A DNA stretch of 64,000 nucleotides, taken from NCBI GenBank assembly GCA_964536015.1, contig CAZHVS010000007.1, positions 62,001 to 126,000 of the forward strand. The letters run 5' to 3'. The position numbers and the translations under genes are program-made. The notes under the pieces were generated by a model. It saw only the letters and a list, made by a program, of their open reading frames with translations. It was not told where the DNA came from and ran no database searches. The stretch's first letter is position 1. Each line of letters begins with the position of its first letter. The stretch is from CAZHVS01 sp964536015. Lineage in GTDB: Bacteria; Bacteroidota; Ignavibacteria; Ignavibacteriales; Ignavibacteriaceae. Shown here piece by piece: positions 26,246 through 36,137 of this stretch.

Positions 26246-28351
26246 TTAATTCAATCCTCTTTTCTTCAATAATGCATCAACTTTGGGTTCTCTTCCGCGA
26301 AATTTGATAAATAATTGCAATGGATCTTCGCTTCCACCTTTTTCAAGAATATTTTTTCTGAATGATATGGCAGTTTCAGGATCAAAGATACCTTTTTCTT
26401 CAAACAGACTAAATGCATCTGCATCAAGAACTGCAGCCCATATATAGCTGTAGTAGCCTGATGAATAGCCGCCGGAAAAGATGTGCTGAAAATTAGTACT
26501 TTGATAGCGAGATTCAATTTCAGGAATCAAACCAATTTTTGTTAATGATTCTTTTTCAAATTTTATTACATCTATTTCTTCGGGTGTAGTTAAAGTGTGC
26601 CAGTCCATATCCAGAAAAGAAGCAGCAAGATATTCTACCGTTTCAAAACCCTGGTTAAACAATGAAGAATTTTCTAATTTCTTAATTAATTCATTAGGCA
26701 TTGTTTCACCGGTAAGATAATGTGTCGCATATAATTTAAGTATCTGAGGATATGTAGCCCAGTTTTCCATTATCTGTGAAGGCAGTTCAACAAAATCACG
26801 AGGAACTCCTGTCCCCGAGACACTTGGATAAACTGTCTGGCTTAACATTCCATGCAAAGCATGACCAAACTCATGAAACAAAGTATTCACTTCGTCAAGA
26901 CTTAAGAGAGAAGGTTTATCATTAGTTGGTTTTGAAAAATTCCCAACATTACAAATAATCGGTGTAACAAATTTTCCATTAATGTTTGTTTGCTCCCGGA
27001 AGTTATTCATCCAAGCACCGCTTCGTTTACTGTCTCTTGGAAAATAATCTGTATAAAGAATCGCAATATGTTTTCCGTCTTTTTCAAGAACTTCAAATAC
27101 TTTAACATCAGGATGATACACCGGAATATCTTTTCGTTCAACGAATTGAATTCCGTAAAGTCTGGATGCTACTTCAAACACACCGTTAATTACATTTTCC
27201 AATTTAAAGTAGGGTCGAAGCATTTCTTCATCAAGATCATACTTTTCTTTTTTCAGTTTTTCAGCATAATACCACCAGTCCCACGCTTCCAGCTTAAACT
27301 TGTTTCCTTCTTTATCAATTATCTTTTGCATTTCAGCAGCTTCATTCTTAGCACGATTTAGTGCAGGTGTCCAGAGGTCTTGTAAAAATTTATACACTCT
27401 TTCAGGGTTTTTTGCCATGTTTTTTTCAAGTATAAAATCTGAATGTGTCTTATAACCAAGCAGATTAGCCCTTTCAACTCTTAATGAAGCAATGCGTGAG
27501 AGTATTTTTTTGTTATCATATTCATTATCATTATTACCACGATTAATATATGCTTTAAATACTTTTTCTCTTAATTCTCTTTTTTCAGAATATTGAAGAA
27601 AAGGTATAAAACTTGGTTTTTGCAAAGTGAAAACCCATTTTCCTTCATATCCTTTGGCTTTACCAGTTTCATAAGCTTGTTGAATTACAGCTTCAGGAAG
27701 TCCGGCAAGGTCTTCTTTATTATCAATTATCAAAGCAATTGAATTTGTTTCTTTTAGAAGATTATCTCCAAATTTTAAACTGAGCAATGAAAGTTCTTCA
27801 TTTATCTTTCTGAATTTTTCTTTTTGTTCCGGATTTAAATTTGCACCTCCACGCACAAAGCCATCATAATAATTCTGCAAAACGATCTTTTGCTCCGGTG
27901 TTAAATTTAGATTTTCCTTATCATTATAAACCTCTTTAATTTTCATAAAAAGATGCTCATTAAGATTTATATCATCATTATGTTTTGAAAGCATTGGAGC
28001 TACAGTCTTAGCAATCTTCTGCATTTCTTCATTCGTATTAGATGAAAGCAAATTATAAAAAACACTGCTTACTTTATTTAACAACTCACCACTTTTTTCC
28101 ATAGCTTCAACTGTATTTTCGAAAGATGGCATATCCTTCTGGCTGATGATTAAATCAATTTCAGCTTTTTGTTGTTTTATTCCTTCTTCAAATGCCGGAA
28201 GATAATGTTCTTCTTTTATTTCGCTAAAAGGAGGAGTTTGAAACGGAGTTTTCCACTCCTTAAAAAACGGATTATCCATATTTTTCTCTTGCGGCAGAAT
28301 TTGTGCACATATAAAAAATAAAAACATAATTAGTACAATGGGCTTTTTCAT
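26246..28351 (-). CDS. M3-family zinc metallopeptidase (peptidyl-dipeptidase Dcp-like), exported
   Basis: 701 residues. An N-terminal signal peptide (about 1-20, ending ILPQ) distinguishes it from cytosolic oligopeptidase A. The thimet-oligopeptidase fold is shown by HEFGH at residues 493-497 within TLFHEFGHALHGML. LPSQIMENWATYP follows, and a late FSGGYSSGYYSYIWAAVLDADAF contributes the substrate-binding Tyr/Gly loop. It cleaves dipeptides or short peptides in the periplasm. Its start overlaps the ferrochelatase stop by 4 bp, an odd but common type of coupling of unrelated genes. Confidence 0.93.
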   Translation of the reverse strand: MKKPIVLIMFLFFICAQILPQEKNMDNPFFKEWKTPFQTPPFSEIKEEHYLPAFEEGIKQQKAEIDLIISQKDMPSFENTVEAMEKSGELLNKVSSVFYNLLSSNTNEEMQKIAKTVAPMLSKHNDDINLNEHLFMKIKEVYNDKENLNLTPEQKIVLQNYYDGFVRGGANLNPEQKEKFRKINEELSLLSLKFGDNLLKETNSIALIIDNKEDLAGLPEAVIQQAYETGKAKGYEGKWVFTLQKPSFIPFLQYSEKRELREKVFKAYINRGNNDNEYDNKKILSRIASLRVERANLLGYKTHSDFILEKNMAKNPERVYKFLQDLWTPALNRAKNEAAEMQKIIDKEGNKFKLEAWDWWYYAEKLKKEKYDLDEEMLRPYFKLENVINGVFEVASRLYGIQFVERKDIPVYHPDVKVFEVLEKDGKHIAILYTDYFPRDSKRSGAWMNNFREQTNINGKFVTPIICNVGNFSKPTNDKPSLLSLDEVNTLFHEFGHALHGMLSQTVYPSVSGTGVPRDFVELPSQIMENWATYPQILKLYATHYLTGETMPNELIKKLENSSLFNQGFETVEYLAASFLDMDWHTLTTPEEIDVIKFEKESLTKIGLIPEIESRYQSTNFQHIFSGGYSSGYYSYIWAAVLDADAFSLFEEKGIFDPETAISFRKNILEKGGSEDPLQLFIKFRGREPKVDALLKKRGLN

Positions 28352-29313
28352 TTTGCTATTTCCTTTAATTTTTCTTTCACAATTTCTTTTAATACTTCTG
28401 CAAAAATAGGAGAATCATTTAAACCTTTCATGACAATATAGTTTCTTATTCCTACTTTTTCTGCAATGTGTCTATATTCAATATCAAGTTCATAGAGCGT
28501 CTCAATATGGTCAGAAACAAAACTCACAGGAATTATCAGCAAATCCTTTTTCCCTTTTTGTGATAGCTCTTCAATCATTTTATCTGTTGCCGGTTCAAGC
28601 CATTTCATAGGCCCAACTTTACTCTGAAAACATAAGTGATGTTCGTGATCATGATTTCTTAATTTCATCAACTCATCAACCGTGGTCATTATTTCACATA
28701 AGTAAGGATCACCTTTTTTCAGATAACTTCTGGGTGTTCCATGTGCACTAAAAACAAGTTGAACATCTTGTTTTATTTCTTCAGGAAATTGTTCAAGTGA
28801 TTCATTTATTCTCTGGTTTAATGCTTGCAAATAATTCGGATGTTTAAAATATGAATCAACATAAACCATTTTCGAAACATCTCCTCTATACCTTCTTCTC
28901 CACTCTGCAAATGAAGAACCTGTTGTAGATATTGAATAATGAGGATATAATGGCAATAGGATTATTTTATGAAAATTTCCTTTCTCGACTTTTGCTGTTG
29001 TTTCCTTCGTCAAAGGATGCCAGTATCTCATTGCAATAAATACCGAAGAGTCAATATTTTCTTCCATTAATTTTTCTTCCAGATTTTTTCTCTGTATTTC
29101 TGTCCACATTCCAATAGGTGACTTTCCTCCGATAAGTTCATATTCCTTTTGAACTTTTGGTGCACGTCTAGTAGAAACAATTTTAGCAAATTGTTTTTGA
29201 AATGGAAGTTTAAAAATATTGGAGTCATTAAAAAGATTTTCAAGAAATGGCTGCACTGCATCAAGAGAATCCGGTCCGCCAAGATTTAAAAGTACAACTG
29301 CTATTTTATTCAA
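28348..29313 (-). CDS. hemH: Ferrochelatase
   Basis: 321 residues. VVLLNLGGPDSLDAVQPFLENLFND at the N terminus, SPIGMWTEIQ, LPLYPHYSISTTGS, the catalytic His in LVFSAHGTP, and VSFVSDHIETLYELD with its conserved His/Glu are all present. It inserts ferrous iron into protoporphyrin IX (or coproporphyrin III). The start is a TTG at 29313, supported by AGGA 6-7 bases upstream. It is the first gene of the hemH - M3 peptidase - hemG - BNR run and is separated from the upstream gene by a terminator. Confidence 0.96.
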   Translation of the reverse strand: MNKIAVVLLNLGGPDSLDAVQPFLENLFNDSNIFKLPFQKQFAKIVSTRRAPKVQKEYELIGGKSPIGMWTEIQRKNLEEKLMEENIDSSVFIAMRYWHPLTKETTAKVEKGNFHKIILLPLYPHYSISTTGSSFAEWRRRYRGDVSKMVYVDSYFKHPNYLQALNQRINESLEQFPEEIKQDVQLVFSAHGTPRSYLKKGDPYLCEIMTTVDELMKLRNHDHEHHLCFQSKVGPMKWLEPATDKMIEELSQKGKKDLLIIPVSFVSDHIETLYELDIEYRHIAEKVGIRNYIVMKGLNDSPIFAEVLKEIVKEKLKEIAK

Positions 29314-29384
29314 TTTTTTCCTAAAGATTAATTAAGTGATTTCAAATTTATAAAAAATGTATATTTCATAAAGGTTAGATTAAA

Positions 29385-29425
29385 ATAAAAAGAGATTGCT
29401 GCAAATTATTTGCAACAACCTCTTA
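29385..29425 (-). terminator. Terminator downstream of the second sorted BNR protein
   Basis: On the minus strand an imperfect stem starts AAGAGGTTGTTGCAAA and returns as TTTGCAGCAATCTCTT, with a TAAT loop and a T-rich tract after it. It lies 19 bp past the stop codon at 29444. Confidence 0.8.
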
Positions 29426-29443
29426 AAATTTATTTTTCGAAAT

Positions 29444-31714
29444 TTATTTTACCAAAGACATTCTTTTTGTTTCAACAAAACCGCCAGCTCTCATCTGATA
29501 GAAATATATTCCGCTTCCTAGTTTTGAAGCATTAAAAACTATTGAATAATTACCGGGTTCTTCTACTTCATTAACAAGTGTTTCAACCTCTTTACCTAGA
29601 ATATCAAACACTTTTAGCGAGATAAGTTGTTTATTACTTACGGCATATTTAATTGTTGTAGAAGGGTTAAATGGATTTGGATAATTCTGTTCCAAAGTAA
29701 AATTCAATGGTTGATTTACAAGCACATCAATAGCGTTAGTATACTTATAACTTCCATCAAAATCTATTTGTTTTAATCGGTAACGATATTTCCCTGAAAA
29801 CGTAACTTGTTCATCTATAAAATTATAAATGTTAATGTTTGTACTCGTACCGTTTCCTTTTACAAAGCCAATTTTCTTCCAGGTCGATTTTTCATCTGTA
29901 GCAACTTTATCATTCAATAAAACTCTTTCAACTTCAAAACCGCTGTTGTTTGTTTCTGTAGCTGTAATCCAATTTAATTTTACTTTGCCATCATTTACTT
30001 CGCTGGAAAAAGATGCAAGTTCAACAGGGATAAAATCAATAATTTCAAGCGTTACCGTTCTTTTATGCACAGGCACTCCTCTTGGACCGGCACCAGTAAT
30101 CGTTATTGTATAGGTTCCCGGAGTTACATCACCTGAAGTTTTAACTTTTATCTTAACAGAATCGGGATAACTTGTCAACGAATCCTTCCCTACAAATGAA
30201 AAAGTTATTGTTCCAGAAGAAGGTGTTTGATTTAACAAATAAGTAAACTTCACTATATTTGTATAAAGTTTAACTCCCGGCACAGCAACTGTAATTATTG
30301 TACTGTCATTATTTTTTGCAAGTGTATCCCTATCAATTTTAGCAACCATTGCAAAGTCCGGGAAGTATCCTACGTAACTTCCATAACTGTTGTTTCTAAA
30401 ATCTGTCCACACAAGCAATGCCTGGTTATATAATGAAGTAATCGCATCATAATCTCCTTGGTATGCCGGAGCGCTTCCGGAACCAGATAGTTTTGTTTTA
30501 AAAGTTCTGTTTGTAATGCGCTGATTAGGTGCAAATGTCAATCCACCGTCATCAGAATAAGTCGCGTAAACATCCATACTGTCACTTGTTGGACAAAGTC
30601 TTGAATCATAAAATTTTACAAATAATCTGCCGGTTTCTTTATCGCACCATATTGCAGGAAAAAATGAATGATTTGCAGTTGAATTCGGATCATCATTTAC
30701 AGTAACAGGAGAACTCCATGTTGCTCCCATATCTGTTGAGTAACGACAGAATACATCAGGTTTGTTTCCGGAACCGATAGGGTTGTTTGAAGCATAAACA
30801 AGATATAATCTTCCGCGGAATGGTCCAAAACTATTATCAGCAGCAATAAATGGATAAGGTCTTGTTCTCATTCCATTAACAGTTGAACGACTGCTTATCT
30901 CTGTTCCAATAACATTCGAAAACGATTGTTGGGATTTTTGAGTAAAGGTTAATCCTCCATCAGTTGAAACATGAAAAGTATAAATACCTGCTGCATTTGT
31001 GCCTGAGTGAGTAACTACATAAACACATCCCCCCGAAATATTGTTACCATTCCATACATTTGGTCCAACAGCAACCATCATTCCAGGCAATGTTTGTCCA
31101 GAAAAAGTTTTTGTTGTAGTCCATGTTGCGCCAAAGTCAGTACTGCGGGCAAAGTTACCAGGAGTCATACAAGTATAAACATAATTGGCATAAGGTCCAC
31201 TTGTTTGATCGCAGGCAATCCAGTTTTTATCATTTCCTGCGACTGATGTTACTGCTGAAGTCCAGGTTGCACCATTATCTGTCGATTTAATTACTTTACA
31301 ACCGCTCACACTTCCGTACATAGTTTCATAATATAGATTTCCAAGACTATCATAAGCTGTTACAGGATCACCTGCAGGTGAGGTTCCAAAATTTGGGGCT
31401 GAGGAAATCCAGTCGAACCCATTATAAGTTCTATGAGCTCCATTTATATTAAACGCATTAAAAAACTCTAAGGTATTGTTTGGATTAACAGACATATGCG
31501 GCTCAGCATAATCAGTACCAATATCAAAGTTATCATATCCATCAAGAGAAATGACGGCTAATTGTGTTTGATCCATAGGTGGATTCAAAAAAAAGTGAAA
31601 AGGAATTTTATCTTCATATGGATTGTCATATCGGGTAGAATCTAAGTCATCATCCTGAGAAAATAAATTGATACTAAATAAGGACAAGAAAAGAAAAAGT
31701 TGAATTTTTTTCAT
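29444..31714 (-). CDS. Secreted exo-sialidase/BNR-like protein with T9SS sorting domain
   Basis: 756 residues: signal peptide (about 1-19, ending NLFSQ), a propeller of BNR/Asp-box type (KSTDNGATW, RSTDFGATW, VSTDGGLTF, YSTDMGATWSSP, YSDDGGLTF) up to about residue 460, an Ig-like segment (about 470-570), a second beta domain with the VELASFSSEVNDGKVKLNW theme seen in Ignavibacteria surface proteins, and a type A sorting domain (NYPNPFNPSTTIKYAV to KRMSLVK). The sialidase catalytic set cannot be confirmed by eye. Its fold class is firm; its activity is unknown. Same FSSEV/AIQNGNKIELKW domain type as in the deiminase at 47027. Confidence 0.88.
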   Translation of the reverse strand: MKKIQLFLFLSLFSINLFSQDDDLDSTRYDNPYEDKIPFHFFLNPPMDQTQLAVISLDGYDNFDIGTDYAEPHMSVNPNNTLEFFNAFNINGAHRTYNGFDWISSAPNFGTSPAGDPVTAYDSLGNLYYETMYGSVSGCKVIKSTDNGATWTSAVTSVAGNDKNWIACDQTSGPYANYVYTCMTPGNFARSTDFGATWTTTKTFSGQTLPGMMVAVGPNVWNGNNISGGCVYVVTHSGTNAAGIYTFHVSTDGGLTFTQKSQQSFSNVIGTEISSRSTVNGMRTRPYPFIAADNSFGPFRGRLYLVYASNNPIGSGNKPDVFCRYSTDMGATWSSPVTVNDDPNSTANHSFFPAIWCDKETGRLFVKFYDSRLCPTSDSMDVYATYSDDGGLTFAPNQRITNRTFKTKLSGSGSAPAYQGDYDAITSLYNQALLVWTDFRNNSYGSYVGYFPDFAMVAKIDRDTLAKNNDSTIITVAVPGVKLYTNIVKFTYLLNQTPSSGTITFSFVGKDSLTSYPDSVKIKVKTSGDVTPGTYTITITGAGPRGVPVHKRTVTLEIIDFIPVELASFSSEVNDGKVKLNWITATETNNSGFEVERVLLNDKVATDEKSTWKKIGFVKGNGTSTNINIYNFIDEQVTFSGKYRYRLKQIDFDGSYKYTNAIDVLVNQPLNFTLEQNYPNPFNPSTTIKYAVSNKQLISLKVFDILGKEVETLVNEVEEPGNYSIVFNASKLGSGIYFYQMRAGGFVETKRMSLVK

Positions 31715-31887
31715 ACTGGCTCACTAATAATTAATTGAAACACTTGTCAAACTAAAACGAATAAAAGATGTAATTAGTTCATAAAAAGAACTATTACATT
31801 TTGAAGGGAGCGCTTTATAGGTTTTATTAAACTGAATAAAGTAATAATTTTGTACTAAAATTTACAAAGGAACATCTTATCATCAAA

Positions 31888-33204
31888 ATGAAAAGCTATT
31901 TACTGATAACACTATTTGCTGTTATTTCTATTAATTCATTTTGTCAGGAAAAAGAAATAAGAAAAACTTATTACCCGGGCGGAATATTAAAATCAGAAGG
32001 TGAATTTAAAGACGGAAAATTAGATGGTGTTTATAAAGAATACTACCCTTCAGGAGGTTTGTGGAAAGAATGGAATTTTGTTGATGGAAAAGAAGAGGGC
32101 GTTTCCAAATGGTATTTTGAAAATGGTTTGTTAAGCGTCGAATGGAATTATTCTAATGGAAAGAAGGAAGGAATTTCAAAATGGTTTTATGAGACTGGTG
32201 AACTATGGTCAGAACAATTGTACCGCGATGGAAAACTTGAAGGGATAACCAAAACATATTATAAAACTGGTGAATTACAGGGAAACTGGAGATACTACAA
32301 CAATGAACTTAACGGAATTTCAAGGACATATTATCCTAAAGGTAGTATTGAGGTCGAAAAAAATTTTGTTGATGGTTTGTTGCAAGGAAAATCTTTTGTT
32401 TTTCATGATAATGGAGTAATCGCTGTTGAAGCAAATTATATTGACGACAAACTCGAAGGCGAAGTGCTTATTTATGATGCTGCCAAAGGCATAAGAGTAA
32501 GAGATACATACGAAAATGATTTGCTTGTTAACAGAATTCGTTATGATTACCTCGGGAAATATGAATCGACAGAAAGATATGATAGAAATTATTTTGATAA
32601 TGGTTCTGCAAAAGAAGAATTTTTTGTGAAGGATGGAAAAAAACAAGGTGTTGGAAAAATATTTTATGATGACGGCTTTTTAAAGGAAGAATTGAAATAT
32701 ATCGATGATGTCCTTGATGGCAGAGCAAGGACTTACTATAAAACCGGTCTTCTTGAAAGTGAAACAGATTTCCAAAACGGGAAAAAGCAAGGTGTTTTAA
32801 AAAGATATTTTGCTTCAGGCGAACTTAAATCAGAAGAGTTTTATATTAATGATGAATTGAATGGATTTTTTATAACCTATTATAAAAATGGTAATATAGA
32901 GTTTAGTTCTACATATAAAAACAATCTGCAGGATGGTTTAAGAAAAAAATATTATGAAAATGGCTTACTTGAATTTGAAGAAATTTATGAAAAAGGTATT
33001 TTAACCGGAGAAAAAAAATATTATCATAAAAATGGTTTTATTAAAAGAACTGAAAAATATTTTAATGGAAAACGTGAAGGTTATGCAAGAGAGTTTTTTT
33101 CTAATGGTAATATTTATAAAGAGGAGTATTACCGTGATGATTTATTAATAAACAACAAAATATATGATGAGGAAGGAAATTTAATTTCAACATATGGATA
33201 CTAA
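31888..33204 (+). CDS. Secreted MORN/YwqK-type repeat protein (long paralogue)
   Basis: 438 residues. A signal peptide (about 1-19, ending SFCQ) is followed by about 16 tandem copies of a 24-residue repeat of the form YYpsGeLkseaeYkdGklnG, for example YYPSGGLWKEWNFVDGKEEG and YYKTGELQGNWRYYNN. Repeats 8-9 are distorted (YDAAKGIRVRDTYENDLLVN). Automatic annotation often calls such proteins YwqK-family antitoxins, but nothing toxin-like is adjacent. I read it as a secreted beta-repeat binding protein. The last codons overlap the next gene by 11 bp, and that gene encodes a shorter paralogue. Confidence 0.85.
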   Translation: MKSYLLITLFAVISINSFCQEKEIRKTYYPGGILKSEGEFKDGKLDGVYKEYYPSGGLWKEWNFVDGKEEGVSKWYFENGLLSVEWNYSNGKKEGISKWFYETGELWSEQLYRDGKLEGITKTYYKTGELQGNWRYYNNELNGISRTYYPKGSIEVEKNFVDGLLQGKSFVFHDNGVIAVEANYIDDKLEGEVLIYDAAKGIRVRDTYENDLLVNRIRYDYLGKYESTERYDRNYFDNGSAKEEFFVKDGKKQGVGKIFYDDGFLKEELKYIDDVLDGRARTYYKTGLLESETDFQNGKKQGVLKRYFASGELKSEEFYINDELNGFFITYYKNGNIEFSSTYKNNLQDGLRKKYYENGLLEFEEIYEKGILTGEKKYYHKNGFIKRTEKYFNGKREGYAREFFSNGNIYKEEYYRDDLLINNKIYDEEGNLISTYGY

Positions 33205-34015
33205 AATTAAATTATTTTTAACAATGTTTTGCTTAATTGTATTTAGCAAGCTAACCTTTTCCCAGGAAGGTGAAGTAAGAAATTACTACGAATCAAAAAT
33301 TCTTAAAGAAATTCTACACTATTCTAATGGCAAGCTTAATGGACTATGCTATTATTATAGCGAAAAAGGAATTTTAACTGAATTACTTAATTACAAAGAC
33401 AACAAATATAATGGCGAGTTTTTCTCTTATTTTGAAAACGGTAGTCTGAAAGAAAGAGGTAAATATAAGGATGGTAAACTTGACTCTACTTATCTTGTAT
33501 ATTATCCTACTGGTGAACTTAAATCAAAAATAAATTATTTGGAAGGACTTAAAGTCGGTGAAGGTCATGAATACTATACTTCCGGTGCAATTAAAGCAAT
33601 AGTAAATTTCGTAAACGGATTGCAGGAAGGTTTAACCGAATGGTTTTATGAAAATGGTGCTTTAAAAGGTAAGTACAACTATTATGAGGGCAATCTTCAT
33701 GAAAAATCAACAGAGTACTATGAGTCTGGCAAGGTGAAGGCTTACTTGTTTTACAAATATGGCATAGCAGATAGCACGCACATTATATTTTTCGAAAATG
33801 GTAACATAAAAAATTTAATTCCCTATTCAGGTGGAATGAAAAATGGAACAATAAAAACTTATTATGATGATGGAACCCTTTGGTCTTTACAAGAGGTTAA
33901 AGATGATGTGATAAATGGGGAAACCAAAATATATCGCAGAGATGGTACTCTTTGGTATATTGATTTATATGAAAAAGGGAACTTAAAAAATTCAAAAGAA
34001 TTTCCCACGAAATAA
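33194..34015 (+). CDS. Secreted MORN/YwqK-type repeat protein (short paralogue)
   Basis: 273 residues: signal peptide (about 1-24, ending TFSQ) and about 10 copies of the same 24-residue repeat (YYSEKGILTELLNYKDNKYNG, YYPTGELKSKINYLEGLKVG, FYENGALKGKYNYYEGN). It begins inside the end of the longer paralogue, so the pair is translationally coupled and arose by duplication. No catalytic residue is evident. It ends 20 bp before aguB, which may be read from the same transcript. Confidence 0.85.
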   Translation: MDTKIKLFLTMFCLIVFSKLTFSQEGEVRNYYESKILKEILHYSNGKLNGLCYYYSEKGILTELLNYKDNKYNGEFFSYFENGSLKERGKYKDGKLDSTYLVYYPTGELKSKINYLEGLKVGEGHEYYTSGAIKAIVNFVNGLQEGLTEWFYENGALKGKYNYYEGNLHEKSTEYYESGKVKAYLFYKYGIADSTHIIFFENGNIKNLIPYSGGMKNGTIKTYYDDGTLWSLQEVKDDVINGETKIYRRDGTLWYIDLYEKGNLKNSKEFPTK

Positions 34016-34035
34016 AATCTAAAAAAAGAACACAT

Positions 34036-34929
34036 ATGAAGAAGAATAATTTAAATTATGTAATTGGACTTATCCAGATTAGTCTTTCAAAAAACACAAC
34101 ACAAAACATGAAGAAAGCAGCAGATTATATTTCTAAAGCAGCAAAAAAAGGTGCTGAAATTATCTGTCTTCCCGAGCTTTATCGCTCACAATATTTTTGC
34201 CAGCAGGAAGATTCAAAACTTTTTAATTTTGCTGAAAGTTCTGATGGTGAGTCTGTACAATTCTTTAGCAAATTAGCTAAAAAGATTAAAGCTGTTATTA
34301 TCGTACCATTTTTTGAAAGAAGAGCTGCTGGAGTTTATTTTAATAGTTCTGCAGTAATTGATAAAGATGGAAAAGTACTCGGAATTTATAGAAAGATGCA
34401 TATTCCTGATGATCCTTCTTATTATGAAAAATATTATTTCGCACCAGGCGATTTGGGTTTTAAAACATTTAATACTTCATACGGAAAAATCGGCACACTG
34501 ATTTGTTGGGATCAGTGGTATCCTGAAGCTGCAAGAATAACTGCCTTAAAAGGTGCTGCAACATTATTCTATCCAACTGCAATTGGCTGGCATCCCGCCG
34601 AAAAAGAAAGATACGGAAACCAACAGCGTGATTCATGGATTACCATTCAAAGAAGTCATGCAATTGCCAATGGCGTTTATGTTGCTTCTGTAAACAGAAT
34701 TGGATTGGAAAAACCATCTGATTATGTTGACGGAATTGAATTCTGGGGTTCTTCATTTATTTGCGATCCACAAGGTGTAATACTTGCACAAGCCTCCGTT
34801 GATAAAGAAGAAATTTTGCTTGCGGAAGTTGATTTGAATCATCTTGAAAATATTAGGAGGAACTGGCCTTTCTTAAGAGACAGAAGGATTGATGCATACA
34901 GCGAAATTACAAATCGTTATCTTGATTAG
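34036..34929 (+). CDS. aguB: N-carbamoylputrescine amidase (nitrilase superfamily)
   Basis: 297 residues, the family's usual length. The nitrilase triad is Glu47 (IICLPELYR), Lys120 (YRKMHIPDDPSYYEKYYF) and Cys157 (LICWDQWYPEAAR). SQYFCQQED and the YPTAIGWHPAEKE stretch are specific to the AguB group. It hydrolyses N-carbamoylputrescine to putrescine, CO2 and ammonia. The next gene, 14 bp on, is agmatine deiminase, which supplies the substrate; together they give putrescine from agmatine. Confidence 0.95.
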   Translation: MKKNNLNYVIGLIQISLSKNTTQNMKKAADYISKAAKKGAEIICLPELYRSQYFCQQEDSKLFNFAESSDGESVQFFSKLAKKIKAVIIVPFFERRAAGVYFNSSAVIDKDGKVLGIYRKMHIPDDPSYYEKYYFAPGDLGFKTFNTSYGKIGTLICWDQWYPEAARITALKGAATLFYPTAIGWHPAEKERYGNQQRDSWITIQRSHAIANGVYVASVNRIGLEKPSDYVDGIEFWGSSFICDPQGVILAQASVDKEEILLAEVDLNHLENIRRNWPFLRDRRIDAYSEITNRYLD

Positions 34930-34943
34930 ATGAGAATAAATTA

Positions 34944-35993
34944 ATGGAATTAAAAAATGTCAGGCTTCCTGCCGAATGGGAAAATCATTCAACAATTATT
35001 TCCTGGCCGCATAACCGCGAAGATTGGCCTGGAAAATTTTCGCCGATACACTGGGTTTATGTTGAAGTAGTTAAAAAACTTACAACAAGCGAGAAAGTTT
35101 TTATAATTGTAAAATCAGATCAGCAAAAGCATAAAATTTCCAAAAGCCTTTCCAAAGCAGGCGTTAATCTCAACCAAGTAAAATATTTTAAGTTTCCAAC
35201 AAACAGAAGCTGGATGCGTGATACCTGTCCAGCATTTGTCGAAAACTATCAGAACAATCAAAGAATAATCTCAGCAATTCGTTTTAAGTTCAACGGCTGG
35301 GCGAAATATGACAACTGGAAAAAAGATGTACAGATACCTTATCGTCTTTCTGAAAGACTGCAATTAGAAATTACAGACGTTTTGTGGAATGATACTGAAG
35401 TGGTTCTTGAAGGAGGTGCTATAGACTATAACGGAAACGGCTCTCTGATAACAACAGAAGAATGTTTACTTGATTTAGTTACACAAACCAGGAATCCAGG
35501 ATTTACAAAAAAAGATTATGAAGAACTATTCAAGAAATATCTGGGAATAAATAATACTATCTGGCTTGGAAAAGGAATTGCAGGAGATGATACTCACGGA
35601 CATGTTGATGACTTGTGCCGTTTTGTGAATCAGAATACTGTGGTACTATGCAGAGAGACAAATACATCAGATGAAAATTATAAAATACTTGAAGAAAATT
35701 TTGAGAGACTTCAGGACGCCCGAATAGAAAACGGTGCCAAGTTAAATGTAGTTCCACTACCAATGCCTTCACCCATCGTTTTTGAAGGAATGAGGTTACC
35801 TGCAAGTTATGCTAACTTTTATATTGCTAATAACGTTGTTCTTGTTCCTACTTTTAATGATGAAAAAGATAAAGATGCACTTGGAATCTTATCGGAATTA
35901 TTTGACAATAAAAAAGTTGTTGGTATTAACTCAGTTGATTTGGTTTGGGGACTTGGAACTTTACACTGCTTGACTCATGAACTTCCAATGTAA
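34944..35993 (+). CDS. aguA: Agmatine deiminase
   Basis: 349 residues, a guanidino-modifying beta/alpha propeller enzyme. It has RLPAEWENHSTIISWPH, Asp93 in SWMRDTCP, EVVLEGGAIDYNGNG, His218/His220/Asp222 in GDDTHGHVDDL, and nucleophile Cys342 in GTLHCLTHELP. It converts agmatine to N-carbamoylputrescine. No signal peptide, so cytosolic, unlike the related secreted protein at 47027. It is operonic with aguB, and a polyamine-type DHS-like gene lies about 1 kb further on. Confidence 0.96.
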   Translation: MELKNVRLPAEWENHSTIISWPHNREDWPGKFSPIHWVYVEVVKKLTTSEKVFIIVKSDQQKHKISKSLSKAGVNLNQVKYFKFPTNRSWMRDTCPAFVENYQNNQRIISAIRFKFNGWAKYDNWKKDVQIPYRLSERLQLEITDVLWNDTEVVLEGGAIDYNGNGSLITTEECLLDLVTQTRNPGFTKKDYEELFKKYLGINNTIWLGKGIAGDDTHGHVDDLCRFVNQNTVVLCRETNTSDENYKILEENFERLQDARIENGAKLNVVPLPMPSPIVFEGMRLPASYANFYIANNVVLVPTFNDEKDKDALGILSELFDNKKVVGINSVDLVWGLGTLHCLTHELPM

Positions 35994-36092
35994 TAAAGTC
36001 AGATAAAAATATTTTTTGGAAAACAAATCTCCTGAAGTGAATATTTACCTTAAGACATAATATTTGACCGGTAATTCCTAAAAAATTTTTCT

Positions 36093-36122
36093 TTGAAAAT
36101 ATAACTGTATATTTACTATCAT
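36093..36122 (+). promoter_or_regulatory. Candidate sigma-70-type promoter for the TPR gene
   Basis: TTGAAA (36093-36098) and TATCAT (36117-36122) with an 18-bp spacer, 15 bp before the start codon; GGAG follows as ribosome binding site. By eye only. This phylum may use other promoter consensus sequences. Confidence 0.3.
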
Positions 36123-36137
36123 AATCCGGAGATTTTT

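Noticed and set aside
31888..34015. Toxin-antitoxin module (YwqK antitoxin label)
   Set aside because: Both proteins have signal peptides and there is no toxin gene beside them.
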